From Parabacteroides sp. PH5-46 (GTDB lineage Bacteria; Bacteroidota; Bacteroidia; Bacteroidales; Tannerellaceae): a stretch of DNA of 64,000 nucleotides. The notes under the pieces are model-generated. The model was not told the origin of the DNA and searched no databases. It saw nothing but the letters and a program-made list of their open reading frames with translations. Shown piece after piece: positions 47,189 to 56,972 of this stretch. The translations under genes were made by a program, and so were the position numbers. Location of the stretch: NCBI RefSeq assembly GCF_029892785.1, contig NZ_JARXXA010000017.1:22441-86440 (forward strand), given 5' to 3'. The stretch's first letter is position 1. Every line of letters begins with the position of its first letter.

Positions 47189-48082
47189 ATGGATAAAATA
47201 AACAGGCGGAAATTTATCAAGACCGGTGTAACCGGATTAGCCGGACTAACAGTAGCCGGATCAGGACTTTTAAATGCAAGTTGTACCTCTGCCGGTGTAA
47301 GTGTCGACAAGGTAAAGTTGGGTAAATCGGGATTGCAGGTTTCACGGATAGCCATGGGCACCGGAACGGTAGGCGGCAACAAGGCGTCTAATCAAACCCG
47401 GCAGGGCATGGAAAGCTTCACCAATATGGCTCGCCATGCCTATGAAAGAGGCATTCGCTTTTTCGATATGGCAGACGGATATGGCTCACATCCATACGTA
47501 GGAGAGGCTATCAAAACACTGCCTCGCGAAAAGGTTACGCTACTCACCAAGATGTGGACACACGAAAACGGCTCCGAGCATGTACGCCCCGTAGGCGAAA
47601 CTCTCGATAAATACCGTCAGGAAATAGGTGTAGACTACATAGACATCCTCCTGATGCACTGCCTGATGCAAGGCGATTGGGACAAAACACGCACACATTA
47701 CATAGACGGGCTTTCCAAAGCCAAACAAGACGGTATTGTGAAAGCTGTAGGTGTATCTTGCCACAATATTGACGCCCTGCGCACGGCTGCAACACATCCC
47801 TGGGTAGATGTAATCATGGCTCGTATCAATCCTTTCGGTACAAAAATGGACGGAAGTCCGGACGAGGTAAAGGAAATACTGGCTTTGGCTCAGCAAAACG
47901 GCAAAGGAGTAATCGGCATGAAGATATTCGGAGAAGGAGATCATATCACAGATCCAGAGCGTGAAAAGTCAATCAAGTTCGCCCTCACAGAAGGAAATGT
48001 AAACAGTCTGACTCTTGGCATGGAATCAATCGCCCAGATAGACGATGCCGTTGAACGCGTCATGAGGTTGGCCAAGGGATAA
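47189..48082 (+). CDS. Tat-exported aldo/keto reductase
   Basis: NAD(P)H-dependent oxidoreductase of 297 residues. It begins with a twin-arginine signal (NRRKFIKTGVTGLAGLTV), followed by a cysteine (LLNASC) that could be lipidated after export, so the mature enzyme is probably periplasmic. The aldo/keto reductase barrel has the tetrad Asp and Tyr in FFDMADGYGSHPYVG, Lys in LLTKMW and His in ILLMHCL. Small-molecule substrate unknown. It has its own promoter region (47123-47188) and converges with glsB. Confidence 0.88.
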   Translation: MDKINRRKFIKTGVTGLAGLTVAGSGLLNASCTSAGVSVDKVKLGKSGLQVSRIAMGTGTVGGNKASNQTRQGMESFTNMARHAYERGIRFFDMADGYGSHPYVGEAIKTLPREKVTLLTKMWTHENGSEHVRPVGETLDKYRQEIGVDYIDILLMHCLMQGDWDKTRTHYIDGLSKAKQDGIVKAVGVSCHNIDALRTAATHPWVDVIMARINPFGTKMDGSPDEVKEILALAQQNGKGVIGMKIFGEGDHITDPEREKSIKFALTEGNVNSLTLGMESIAQIDDAVERVMRLAKG

Positions 48083-48116
48083 AAAACCTTGGCTTTCCGC
48101 CCACCAAAACCTGCTA

Positions 48117-49085
48117 TTATTGTTCTCCTTTCAGCGAGGGCTGGGAAGGGTATTCTTCCTTGAGGTAGGTTTCAATATGACGCTTTCTCTTTTCTTCCAG
48201 GATTTCGTCAATGGCAATCAGGATACCGGTTTCTTCTACTTCGCCGAATTCATGGTTGACAGCCGTACCGAACACCCGCATCTGAGGAGACAGACTCATA
48301 TAGGCACTCACCAAGGGAGGGATATTGATACCAAACTTACGTACTTCCTGGTTTAATACCTTATAATTGTCTTTATAGTTGTCGGACGTAAACATCTCTT
48401 TCATCTTTTTCAGATCTGGATTTGTTTTCAACGGATGTATCGGAGTAATCAAGTGATCAGGGTCCGGGAAATGCAAAGACAGGAAATACAGGATCATATC
48501 CCGGGCTTCCAGATTGTAGGTGTTATACATCGTCACCTTACCGAAGTAATATTGCAAAGTAGGGTCGATAGCCGACAAAGCGCCCAATCCGTCCCATAAA
48601 TTATCCAACACAAAGATACCTTTGGTTGCTCCTTCACGGGTAGCCTGAAACTCAAGCGTAACAAACGAACGCCCCAACTCTACGGTATAAGGCAGATAAT
48701 CTTTGATAAATTCTTCCGAGAAATTAAACAAATGCGACGTAGCCAATGAAGGTTTACCAGCTTCATCAAACCTTACATCCGCCCCGCACAGGAAGCGATA
48801 TCCACCTAAGATAATCTCTTCTTCAGGATTCCAGACTATCAGCTGGCGATAGGCATTCTGCATCGTGTCGAACTCATCTATGTCAACCGGCTGCCCCGTT
48901 CCTCCGCCGTAATGGCGAAAGGCCAACTCGCGCAGGCGGCCTATCTCCTGCATCACATTCGGCGAATCATGCGCAGTTGTAATGTATATCTCATTGTTCG
49001 ATTTGTTCGTTCTCCTGAGAAGTTTATCCGGTGTCAGTTCTGCTTTTAACAGTTCCCGGCCAATCGGCGCTATTACGTCTTGCAT
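48117..49085 (-). CDS. glsB: GlsB-like N-acyltransferase (glycine lipid synthesis)
   Basis: GNAT-fold acyltransferase of the hemolysin/OlsB type, 322 residues. In Bacteroides, GlsB joins a 3-hydroxy fatty acid to glycine, the first step of glycine-lipid synthesis. Landmarks are TTAHDSPNVMQEIGRLRELAFRHYGGGTG, then QLIVWNPEEEIILGGYRFLCGA, and LGRSFVTLEFQATREGATKGIFVLDNLWDGLG (typical acetyl-CoA-site-like loops). The ATG at 49085 (MQDVIAPIG) is chosen over the TTG at 49100. It follows glsA closely and overlaps nothing. Function by family and gene order. Confidence 0.85.
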   Translation of the reverse strand: MQDVIAPIGRELLKAELTPDKLLRRTNKSNNEIYITTAHDSPNVMQEIGRLRELAFRHYGGGTGQPVDIDEFDTMQNAYRQLIVWNPEEEIILGGYRFLCGADVRFDEAGKPSLATSHLFNFSEEFIKDYLPYTVELGRSFVTLEFQATREGATKGIFVLDNLWDGLGALSAIDPTLQYYFGKVTMYNTYNLEARDMILYFLSLHFPDPDHLITPIHPLKTNPDLKKMKEMFTSDNYKDNYKVLNQEVRKFGINIPPLVSAYMSLSPQMRVFGTAVNHEFGEVEETGILIAIDEILEEKRKRHIETYLKEEYPSQPSLKGEQ

Positions 49086-49100
49086 ATAAGTGTTTTTCAA

Positions 49101-49928
49101 TTAATTCTTTAATCCATAAACGATGTCACGTACCCATTTGGCCCATTCTGCCGGTTTCTTTGTCTGGTCAAACGTTTGCCAGGGAATCGGCTTGCCATAA
49201 TAGATATGATAGGTTGAGTGTTTGCTTTTAAAGAGCTCGTCCGACAGGTAAAGCATTTCAATATTTGCCTTTATACCCAGAGCGGTACGCAGATTAGACA
49301 GCCCATAGAAGAAATTAGAATTTCTTCCTTCAAAGTAAACCGGGACAACATCCCGCTGATACTCTACAGCTTTCTGCACAAACGATTTCTTCCATTCCAG
49401 ATCGGTAATCACACCCTTTCTTTTGCGCGAACAAAGTCCGGCCGGGAAGGTGATAATCTGTTTGTCCGAGGCATAGGCTTCGTCTGTAAGTACAGCCGTT
49501 TCCTTTGCCTGCTTGCCATGCTTGTTGACCGGAATAAAGATGGAACGAAGATTAGGCAAAAACAGCAGAATATCATTTACCAGGTAGCGGACTTTCTTGT
49601 CGTACTTCTGACCCAGAAGAGCCGACAGGCATATACCGTCCAAACCTCCCAACGGATGGTTGGCAGCAAAAATATAACGTCCGTTCTCCGGAAGGTTTTC
49701 TTCTCCCGTAGTGCGTAATGTCAGATCGAAATAATCCATCAGCTCAACCATAAAATCCACTCCATCCTTGTCGTGATAATGATTAAGGATGTAGTTCACT
49801 TCATCCTGATGAATTATACGAATCAGATAGTTGATAAGAAAACCAGGCAACTTCTTATACAAAGAAGGAGCTTTCTCCTGGAATACTTTCCTGAGATCAA
49901 CATACTTAATCAGTTCTTCTTTTGCCAT
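49101..49928 (-). CDS. glsA: GlsA-like O-acyltransferase (glycine lipid synthesis)
   Basis: PlsC-type acyltransferase of 275 residues. In Bacteroides, GlsA adds the second acyl chain to the hydroxy group of N-acyl glycine. The active-site motif is NHPLGGLDG (HxxxxD) at about 90-98, and FPAGLCSRKRKG (the FPxG-type block III) and PVYFEGRNSNFFYG follow. The start at 49928 (MAKEELIKYVDL) is supported by TATCTTTG 22 nt upstream. With glsB it forms a two-gene operon; the same adjacent pair is known in B. thetaiotaomicron. Confidence 0.87.
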   Translation of the reverse strand: MAKEELIKYVDLRKVFQEKAPSLYKKLPGFLINYLIRIIHQDEVNYILNHYHDKDGVDFMVELMDYFDLTLRTTGEENLPENGRYIFAANHPLGGLDGICLSALLGQKYDKKVRYLVNDILLFLPNLRSIFIPVNKHGKQAKETAVLTDEAYASDKQIITFPAGLCSRKRKGVITDLEWKKSFVQKAVEYQRDVVPVYFEGRNSNFFYGLSNLRTALGIKANIEMLYLSDELFKSKHSTYHIYYGKPIPWQTFDQTKKPAEWAKWVRDIVYGLKN

Positions 49929-49950
49929 TCCACAGCACAACTTTGGAGTA

Positions 49951-49980
49951 CAAAGATATAGATATAATCAAAAAGACAAA
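49951..49980 (-). promoter_or_regulatory. Promoter of glsA-glsB
   Basis: On the minus strand TTTG (49980-49977), 18-nt spacer, TATCTTTG (49958-49951). The ATG is 22 nt downstream. Confidence 0.65.
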
Positions 49981-50071
49981 TCTTCGTAAACAGTTTTTTA
50001 CATTTTGCCTATAATATTATCGAATATGTACACCGTTACAGTATACTTACAATCTTGCACTTCAAATGAAA

Positions 50072-50105
50072 TTTGGTCATTAGTTCGAAGAATTGATTAC
50101 CTTTG
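50072..50105 (+). promoter_or_regulatory. Promoter of the AspT-family gene
   Basis: TTTG at 50072-50075, 22-nt spacer, TACCTTTG at 50098-50105. ATG at 50141. Confidence 0.55.
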
Positions 50106-50140
50106 TGCCGAATTTATACTAGGTACTTTATTTATTAGCT

Positions 50141-51820
50141 ATGAATTGGATTAATGAACTGCTGTGGGGAAATGGAATAGCCCACGCAATACTTATTCTG
50201 TCTGTAACCATTGCCTTGGGCATCCAGCTTGGTAAAATCAAAATTTTCGGAGTATCGTTAGGAGTCACTCTCGTACTCTTTGTGGGGATTGTTTTAGGGC
50301 ATTTCGGGTTTAGGATTAATGAAGAGATTCTTCATTTCTTTAAGGAATTTGGACTGATACTGTTTGTCTTCTCGGTAGGGATGCAGGTAGGTCCGGGGTT
50401 CTTCTCATCTTTCAAAAAAGGAGGTATTACGTTGAATCTGCTGGCTTGTGGAATTGTCTTCCTGGGAGCTGTCACGATGCTTTGTATACATTACATCACC
50501 GGAACTCCTATTGCTACGATGGTAGGTATTATGTCAGGCGCTGTAACCAATACACCTGGTTTAGGGGCTGCTCAGCAGGCATTTAGTGATTTGATGGGAT
50601 CTACAGACCCTACCATTGCGTTGGGATATGCTGTGGCTTATCCGCTGGGAGTAGTGGGAATTATCCTGTCGATGCTTCTGATACGTTACATCTTCCGGGT
50701 GAATATGCAGAAGGAGAGCGACCTGATTGCCGAGGAAGAAAGCAAACAGGTTCACGGTGCCACTCCGATCTCCCTGATCGTTAAAAACCCGGCAATTTTC
50801 GATAAAACAATCGGACAAGTGTCTGCCTTACTGGCACACCGCGAGTTCGTAATCTCCCGTTACTGGAATCACGAAACAAGCAAAATAGAGATTGCAACCG
50901 CCGACACCGTATTACGTGAAGACGATAAGATATTTGTTGTCACCACCGATAACGACACAGAGACCATCAAAACATTTATCGGCTTGGAAATACAGATGGA
51001 TCGTAAGCAATGGATCCCTGCCGATTCAGAGTTTATCAGCAAACGAATCATCGTTACCAAACCGGAACTGAACGGAAAGCGCTTGATAGACCTGCAACTG
51101 CGCCGACTATTGGCTGTTAATATCACCCGGCTAAACCGTTCGGGCGTTGATCTAGTGGCAGCTCCTGGACTCACCCTTCAGATAGGCGACCGCCTCACGG
51201 TAGTAGGTAGTGAGCCTGCCGTAGCCAAAGCAGAGGAAATGCTGGGTAATTCATTGAAGCGACTGAACGAGCCAAACCTCATTACCATCTTCCTGGGAAT
51301 TGCCTTGGGGATCATTCTGGGAAGTATTCCTATCGCCTTCCCGGGCATACCGCAACCTGTCAAACTGGGGCTTGCCGGAGGTCCGCTGATCGTGGCTATC
51401 CTGATCAGCCGCTTTGGCTATCATTATAAGTTGATCACCTATACCACTCAAAGCGCCAACCTGATGCTGCGCGAAGTAGGTATCACCATCTTCCTGGCCT
51501 GTGTAGGACTTAGTGCCGGAGAAGGATTTATCGATACCATCGTAAACAAAGGAGGTGTCGCCTGGATTGGTTACGGATTCCTGATCACCATTATACCCTT
51601 GTTGCTCATTGGTTTTATAGGGCGCTACTTTTTCAAGATCAATTACTTTACATTGATGGGATTACTGGCAGGTAGTACCACCGACCCTCCTGCACTGGCT
51701 TATGCCAATGCCACGGCAGGGAATGATTCTCCGGCTGTAGGTTATGCCACGGTCTACCCTATCACCATGTTCCTGCGTGTATTGGTTGCCCAACTGATGA
51801 TCTTGATTTTCTACGCCTGA
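50141..51820 (+). CDS. AspT/YidE/YbjL-family membrane transporter
   Basis: Integral membrane protein of 559 residues with about 10-12 helices in two related halves (AspT-type antiporter fold). Between the halves lie two soluble TrkA-C domains (about 205-375), as in YidE/YbjL. Signatures: [18 protein letters not shown] at about 132-149 and [18 protein letters not shown] in the second half, matching the duplicated motif. Members include aspartate:alanine exchangers and uncharacterised putative carriers; the substrate here is unknown. Single-gene unit with its own promoter. Confidence 0.9.
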   Translation: MNWINELLWGNGIAHAILILSVTIALGIQLGKIKIFGVSLGVTLVLFVGIVLGHFGFRINEEILHFFKEFGLILFVFSVGMQVGPGFFSSFKKGGITLNLLACGIVFLGAVTMLCIHYITGTPIATMVGIMSGAVTNTPGLGAAQQAFSDLMGSTDPTIALGYAVAYPLGVVGIILSMLLIRYIFRVNMQKESDLIAEEESKQVHGATPISLIVKNPAIFDKTIGQVSALLAHREFVISRYWNHETSKIEIATADTVLREDDKIFVVTTDNDTETIKTFIGLEIQMDRKQWIPADSEFISKRIIVTKPELNGKRLIDLQLRRLLAVNITRLNRSGVDLVAAPGLTLQIGDRLTVVGSEPAVAKAEEMLGNSLKRLNEPNLITIFLGIALGIILGSIPIAFPGIPQPVKLGLAGGPLIVAILISRFGYHYKLITYTTQSANLMLREVGITIFLACVGLSAGEGFIDTIVNKGGVAWIGYGFLITIIPLLLIGFIGRYFFKINYFTLMGLLAGSTTDPPALAYANATAGNDSPAVGYATVYPITMFLRVLVAQLMILIFYA

Positions 51821-51885
51821 AAAAGGTCGTTATAGACAAATCTCAAGACATTAGTAATTTAAAGCGAGACGTCAGCAAAATAAAA

Positions 51886-51922
51886 TAGCTCGTTAGGCAT
51901 TTCGTAAAAATGCGTATCTTTG
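51886..51922 (+). promoter_or_regulatory. Promoter of the U32 operon, with TAGCTCGT motif upstream
   Basis: TATCTTTG at 51915-51922 is a perfect -7 box; transcription should start near 51927. TAGCTCGTTAGG at 51886-51897 covers the -33 area. A short hairpin GCATTT/AAATGC lies between them (51897-51913). Confidence 0.55.
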
Positions 51923-51948
51923 CCGTTCATTCTAAAGTGATTATTATT

Positions 51949-53190
51949 TTGAACGAAAAAGATTTTGAAATCATGGCGCCGGCTGGTTCGTACGAATCGC
52001 TGATGGCCGCTATACAAGGGGGGGCTGATTCGATTTACTTCGGTATCGAGGGATTGAATATGCGGTCTCGCTCATCCAACAACTTTACTATTGAAGATTT
52101 GCACAAGATTGCTTCTATCTGCAAGGAGCATCAGGTAAAGAGTTATCTTACAGTGAATACAATTATTTACGACGATGATATCTCGCTGATGTGCAAGATT
52201 ATCGATGCTGCCAAAGAGGCGGATATATCGGCAATCATTGCGGCAGACGTAGCGGCGATGGATTATGCCAATCGTATCGGTCAGGAAGTGCATCTTTCTA
52301 CCCAGTTAAATATCACCAATGCCGAAGCCTTGAAATTCTACGCCCGTTTTGCCGACGTAGTAGTACTGGCAAGGGAGCTAAACTTGGAACAGGTAAAACA
52401 TATCTACCAACAGATTGAACATGAACAGATCAAAGGCCCTAAGGGGGAACTGATCCGCATCGAGATGTTCAGTCACGGCGCTTTGTGCATGGCGGTATCG
52501 GGCAAATGCTATCTGAGCCTGCACGAGATGAACCATTCTGCCAACCGGGGAGCCTGTATGCAAATCTGCCGCCGGGGATACACCGTAAAAGACAAGGAAA
52601 GCAACATCGAGCTGGATATCGACAATCAATACATCATGTCGCCCAAGGACTTGAAGACCATTCATTTTATGAACAAGATGATGGATGCGGGTGTACGTGT
52701 CTTTAAAATAGAAGGAAGGGCTCGCGGCCCCGAATATGTGCGCATCGTAACCGAATGCTATAAGGAAGCGGTAAAAGCCTATTGCGAAGGAAGCTATACC
52801 GAAGAAAAGATAGCCGACTGGGACGAACGCCTCCGCTCCGTATTCAACCGGGGCTTCTGGGATGGTTATTACCTGGGGCAGCGATTAGGCGAATGGAGCA
52901 GCAAATACGGCTCAGGAGCCACCAAAAAGAAGGTGTACGTAGCCAAAGGCATCAAATACTTCAGCGGACTGGGAGTAGCCGAGTTTGAAATGGAATCGCA
53001 AAACCTGAAAGTAGGCGACGAGATCCTTATCACCGGCCCGACTACCGGAGCCATCATGCAAACCATAGACGAGATCCGCGTAGACCTGAAGCCTGTAGAA
53101 GAAACCGTCCGTGGCGAACGCTTTTCCTTCAAAGTAAAAGAAAAAGTCCGTCCCTCAGACCGGATGTACAAACTAGTAAAAGAAAAATGA
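51949..53190 (+). CDS. U32-family protein (TrhP/RlhA-like)
   Basis: Member of the peptidase U32 group, whose characterised relatives (TrhP, RlhA) hydroxylate uridine or cytidine in tRNA/rRNA rather than cleave peptides. Signature: EIMAPAGSYESLMAAIQGGADSIYFG near the N-terminus, and cysteines in GALCMAVSGKCYL and GACMQICRRGY (a likely Fe-S cluster site). A C-terminal beta-barrel-type domain ends at about residue 413. The ATG at 51910 lies upstream of the -7 box and cannot be the start. The TTG at 51949 is the best start; ATG at 51973 is possible. It overlaps the thioesterase gene by 4 nt. Confidence 0.88.
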   Translation: MNEKDFEIMAPAGSYESLMAAIQGGADSIYFGIEGLNMRSRSSNNFTIEDLHKIASICKEHQVKSYLTVNTIIYDDDISLMCKIIDAAKEADISAIIAADVAAMDYANRIGQEVHLSTQLNITNAEALKFYARFADVVVLARELNLEQVKHIYQQIEHEQIKGPKGELIRIEMFSHGALCMAVSGKCYLSLHEMNHSANRGACMQICRRGYTVKDKESNIELDIDNQYIMSPKDLKTIHFMNKMMDAGVRVFKIEGRARGPEYVRIVTECYKEAVKAYCEGSYTEEKIADWDERLRSVFNRGFWDGYYLGQRLGEWSSKYGSGATKKKVYVAKGIKYFSGLGVAEFEMESQNLKVGDEILITGPTTGAIMQTIDEIRVDLKPVEETVRGERFSFKVKEKVRPSDRMYKLVKEK

Positions 53191-53591
53191 AAGAATATAT
53201 TTATAAACTGACGATAAAAGTTCGTGATTACGAATGTGATTTGCAGGGAGTGGTGAACAACTCCAACTATCAACACTACATGGAGCATACGCGCCATGAG
53301 TTTCTGGAATCACTGGGTGAAAACTTCGGCGTCATGCACGAGAAAGGAGTAGACGCCTTTGTGTCAAGGGTAGACATCCAATACAAAACATCGCTGCGTA
53401 GCGGAGATTCTTTCGTCTCCTGCCTGAACCTGTCAAAAGAAGGCCCCAAGCTAGTCTTCTACCAAGACATTTACAGAGCCTCCGACATGGTACTGGCCGC
53501 CAAAGGAAAGGTAGAGACCGTGGTAGTGGAAGACGGGAAGCTAACGAGGGGCGAATACTTCGACGAATTAATAAAAGGACTGAAAAAATAA
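53187..53591 (+). CDS. YbgC/FadM-type acyl-CoA thioesterase
   Basis: Hot-dog-fold thioesterase of 134 residues; members hydrolyse short or medium acyl-CoA esters in the cytoplasm. The active-site region is VRDYECDLQGVVNNSNYQHYMEHTRHEFL (Asp in the CD motif, Asn-Asn and Tyr landmarks), typical of 4HBT. It starts in the ATGA that overlaps the U32 stop, so it is translationally coupled, and dprA follows 7 nt later; the three form one operon. Confidence 0.9.
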   Translation: MKEYIYKLTIKVRDYECDLQGVVNNSNYQHYMEHTRHEFLESLGENFGVMHEKGVDAFVSRVDIQYKTSLRSGDSFVSCLNLSKEGPKLVFYQDIYRASDMVLAAKGKVETVVVEDGKLTRGEYFDELIKGLKK

Positions 53592-53598
53592 ACAACGT

Positions 53599-54708
53599 AT
53601 GACAAACCAAAACCTTTACCAAATCGGCCTGACTATGATAAACGGGATAGGAGATATCCTGGGCAGGCAATTACTACAAGCCGTAGGAAGCGCGGAAGCT
53701 GTCTTCACGGAAAAGCCCAGGATATTAGAAAAGATTCCCGGCATAGGCCAGGCACTTGCCAACGAGATAAGTCAGTCGGATGCCCTGAAGCGGGCGGAAA
53801 AGGAGATTGCCTTTATCGAAAAGAATAAGCTGAGTTGTTTCTTCCTGACAGACAAAGACTATCCCGTCCGATTGCGTGAATGCACAGATGCTCCTTTAGT
53901 CCTGTACTTTAAAGGAAAGGCTGATCTGAATGCCAAACGGATCATCAGCATAGTGGGGACAAGGAAAGCCAGCAACTACGGAAGGGAACTAACAGAAAAG
54001 CTGATTTCCGACCTGTCCGTCATTTTTCCCGATTTACTTATCGTTAGCGGATTGGCTTACGGCATTGACATTATCGGCCACCGAAGCGCCTTAAAGAACC
54101 AACTGCCGACAGTTGGCGTCCTGGCGCATGGATTAGATCGCTTGTACCCTCCGTCCCACCGCTCTACGGCTGTTGAGATGTTGGAACAGGGAGGTCTTCT
54201 GACGGACTTCCCCAGCGGCACCAACCCCGACAAGCCGAACTTCATCAAACGAAACCGTATCATCGCCGGATTAGCCGACACCACGATCATCATAGAGTCA
54301 GCCAACAGAGGAGGTTCGCTTATTACAGCTGATATCGCCTTTTCTTATGGAAGAGATGTCTTTGCCTTTCCCGGCAGGACAACTGATGCGCTTTCGGAAG
54401 GTTGTAACCGCATCATCCGGCAAAACAAAGCCGGGCTTATTACTTGCGCCAATGATTTGATTGAGGCCTTAAGCTGGGATGTCCAAGAGAAGAAAATAGG
54501 GCCTCCCGTACAAGCCAAGCTGTTCTTTCACGAAAATGAAGAGATAAACCGGATATACAATCTACTGAAGGAGAAAACGGAACTTCATATCAACGAACTA
54601 TCAGCCGAGCTCGGATTACCCGTTTTTAAGCTCTCTCCTCTCCTTTTCGAGTTGGAAATGGACGGTATTGTCAAAACAATCCCCGGCAACCGCTACAGGC
54701 TGGCTTAG
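53599..54708 (+). CDS. dprA: DNA processing protein DprA
   Basis: Loads RecA onto incoming single-stranded DNA in natural transformation and is widely kept in non-competent species. The 369 residues have an N-terminal helix-hairpin-helix region (MINGIGDILGRQLLQAVG and IPGIGQALANEI), the Rossmann domain with IVGTRKASNYGREL and VSGLAYGIDIIGHRSAL, the SANRGGSLITADIAFSYGRDVFAFPG block, and a winged-helix C-terminus (LHINELSAELGLPVFKLSPLLFELEMDG). Complete. Its stop overlaps the stop of a convergent TPR gene. Confidence 0.96.
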   Translation: MTNQNLYQIGLTMINGIGDILGRQLLQAVGSAEAVFTEKPRILEKIPGIGQALANEISQSDALKRAEKEIAFIEKNKLSCFFLTDKDYPVRLRECTDAPLVLYFKGKADLNAKRIISIVGTRKASNYGRELTEKLISDLSVIFPDLLIVSGLAYGIDIIGHRSALKNQLPTVGVLAHGLDRLYPPSHRSTAVEMLEQGGLLTDFPSGTNPDKPNFIKRNRIIAGLADTTIIIESANRGGSLITADIAFSYGRDVFAFPGRTTDALSEGCNRIIRQNKAGLITCANDLIEALSWDVQEKKIGPPVQAKLFFHENEEINRIYNLLKEKTELHINELSAELGLPVFKLSPLLFELEMDGIVKTIPGNRYRLA

Positions 54709-54968
54709 GGGTTATAGACTTCCTTGTTCCGATAGTCCAGTATCTTTGTAAGTATCTGATACGCGTCGGCAGCCGGGCTATCGGGATTTATCTCCATGGC
54801 CTTCAGGTAACTATTCAGCGCCTGCTGGAAATCCTCCGTCTTACGGTAAGCATTTCCCCGCAGATACCAGGCTTCGTCAGCCTCCGGATGCTCTGCTATA
54901 TAAGCATCCAACTGCCGGATTGCCTCCTCCAGCTTCCCTTCGTATATTAGTTGTTTGATGTTATCCAT
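54705..54968 (-). CDS. Short tetratricopeptide-repeat protein
   Basis: An 87-residue cytoplasmic protein with two TPR units: LIYEGKLEEAIRQLDAYIAEHPEADEAWYLRGNAYRKTEDFQQALNSYLKAMEINPDSP contains the whole pattern (quoted here only as positions 6-62). No signal peptide or membrane segment. It lies 2 nt downstream of the DUF4954 gene on the same strand and is likely cotranscribed. Probably a small protein-binding adaptor; no specific partner can be named. Confidence 0.75.
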   Translation of the reverse strand: MDNIKQLIYEGKLEEAIRQLDAYIAEHPEADEAWYLRGNAYRKTEDFQQALNSYLKAMEINPDSPAADAYQILTKILDYRNKEVYNP

Positions 54969-54970
54969 TG

Positions 54971-56959
54971 TTATAATAACTTTTCGAGCCGGGAGATTAG
55001 TTCGTCACCTAAGGCTCTTTTGGTGGTGATGTGTTCTTTGACGGCAGTGACGAAGGGGTTGTTTTCGAAATCGCCTCTTACGCCGATGAAGTCTCGTTTC
55101 TTTTCTTTGCGGGAGCCGTCTACGCCGAAGCTCGTCATGGACGTTAGCGAGAACTCCTTGCGGGCGTCTTCGTACAGCATTTCGTCCAGTCCGATAACTG
55201 CTGCCTGCCATTTCCGTACCAGTTCGATCAGTTTCTCTGCTGTTACCGATTGCAGGGAAATGTCATAATACGACTCGATATGTTCGTATGCCCAGGTCCA
55301 TTCCATCGAGTAATAGTTCTTATATTCCTCTTCAAAGAAGGATTCGATGGCTGATAGTTTGTTCACTTCTCCACTCTCTATCTTGCAGAGTAGCTTATCC
55401 AGGGAATCTTTCGGCAAGATCAGGCCGGATAAGTCCAGCCACTCTCCGGAGCCTTCCGGCTCTGTGGGGAGCAATCGCTGTCTTACTTCTTCGATAGAAT
55501 CAAAGGTTGTCCCTTTCAGACGTTGGATGAGTGAATTCCCCAGGAATTTATTGATTGCCACATCGTATAGCTTCAAGCCTTTGCACAAGGACGTTCCTTT
55601 GATGCGGGTATTCTGGTAGTAGTAGATCTCAGACGTCTCTCCGGCCAGTAGCTGGAGGTTTTTCAGGATGTCTACAGCCTTCAGCATCTTCTGGATGGTA
55701 TAAGGGCTCAATAGGTTGTAGTTGATTTTATCCAGCTTTACACTGTCTTTTCGGTTGTCACGCTTCGGCCACTTTTGTGCGTCGCGGATGGTTCCTACGC
55801 TGCGTAGGTTGGCACCGGGGACAAGGTGAGTTTCGTCGTTGTTTTCGATCAGATACGAGAAAGGGATATCCGAGGTATCGCTGTGATGATGATGCCGTCC
55901 CATTACCAACGAGAAGGCGCCTATACGTGCCGGCCACAGGATATAGGAGTCACTGGTGGTCTTCGAGCCTCTTTCTACGATCCCCTGGTGGATAGGACCC
56001 AGTTTGTACATATGATTGCTTTGGTTGGAGCCGCTCCCTGCATTCAGAAAGGAGAACATACCGGCAATCAACAGGCTGCTTTTGTGCATGGAGACGGTAA
56101 ACGGACCGGCAAAGATGGCACAGGCTTCTCCGTTCTCGAAAGCACAGTTGGAGAACAGCAAAGAGTCATGCGCCGAGAAGTTATGCGTTACATGGCAAGC
56201 CTGGCCGATAAAACAACGGATAATCTTCGCCGCATCAGCCACTATTGCTCCGGAAGAAACAATAAAGTCTTGCGCAATCACACTATCACCCATCAGGACG
56301 GGGGCTTCCTCCGTACTGTTAATAGAGCCGTTCTCCAGGCGGGCACAGTTCTCTATAGTGGCGTGATTGCCAATCTTCACATTGCGGATCGTACCGGTAT
56401 TGGTAATCCTTACCCGCTTTCCTATCGTGCCGTATCGGCTGCTGATTTGTTGAGTATAGGCAGAGATCATATCCTGCAAGCGCTTGATCAACTCCGGACG
56501 GTGGCGGTATAGCGCAATCACATAGGCCAGCGAAGCCGACAGCTCGTTATAGATCGGCACTTCACGTCCGCCCATTTCGTTCAATACGGCTACAGAGATA
56601 TTGTTTCCGAAAGAGGTTTCTCCTTCCGTCAGCAGGATATTGATGTTCTGGATAAAGCAATCTTCGCCGATATGGTAGTTGGCGATGTAGTTCTGCACAT
56701 TCTCTATCAACACATTATCTTCTAGCGTACAGTTGTGGAGTGTTACGTGCCGCAGGCCGCTGTGTTTCTTTAAGCCGCCGGGCAGTTCAAAGGCTTTCTC
56801 AAAAGCGCCCAACTTCACATTCCCCGAGAAACGGGTGTGATGCACATACGCTATATCGAACACTTCCGGTACTTCTACTTGTTCCCAATTTTCACAATAA
56901 CAAGACTGAGACTCCAATATTGCAATCTCGTCCGGCGTAAGGTTTCTTCGTTTTTTCAT
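54971..56959 (-). CDS. DUF4954 left-handed beta-helix protein
   Basis: A 662-residue cytoplasmic protein of the Bacteroidota family DUF4954. Residues about 40-360 consist of hexapeptide-like repeats (GNHATIENCARLENGSI, IAQDFIVSSGAIVADAAKI, GQACHVTHNFSAHDSLLFSN), so it is probably a left-handed beta-helix like acyl- or nucleotidyl-transferases of the LpxA type. The helical C-terminal part (about 430-662) has a SANT-like pattern. The family may act on sugar nucleotides; none is proven. HflX lies 13 nt upstream and the TPR gene downstream. Confidence 0.82.
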   Translation of the reverse strand: MKKRRNLTPDEIAILESQSCYCENWEQVEVPEVFDIAYVHHTRFSGNVKLGAFEKAFELPGGLKKHSGLRHVTLHNCTLEDNVLIENVQNYIANYHIGEDCFIQNINILLTEGETSFGNNISVAVLNEMGGREVPIYNELSASLAYVIALYRHRPELIKRLQDMISAYTQQISSRYGTIGKRVRITNTGTIRNVKIGNHATIENCARLENGSINSTEEAPVLMGDSVIAQDFIVSSGAIVADAAKIIRCFIGQACHVTHNFSAHDSLLFSNCAFENGEACAIFAGPFTVSMHKSSLLIAGMFSFLNAGSGSNQSNHMYKLGPIHQGIVERGSKTTSDSYILWPARIGAFSLVMGRHHHHSDTSDIPFSYLIENNDETHLVPGANLRSVGTIRDAQKWPKRDNRKDSVKLDKINYNLLSPYTIQKMLKAVDILKNLQLLAGETSEIYYYQNTRIKGTSLCKGLKLYDVAINKFLGNSLIQRLKGTTFDSIEEVRQRLLPTEPEGSGEWLDLSGLILPKDSLDKLLCKIESGEVNKLSAIESFFEEEYKNYYSMEWTWAYEHIESYYDISLQSVTAEKLIELVRKWQAAVIGLDEMLYEDARKEFSLTSMTSFGVDGSRKEKKRDFIGVRGDFENNPFVTAVKEHITTKRALGDELISRLEKLL

Positions 56960-56972
56960 TCTTTATATTTAA

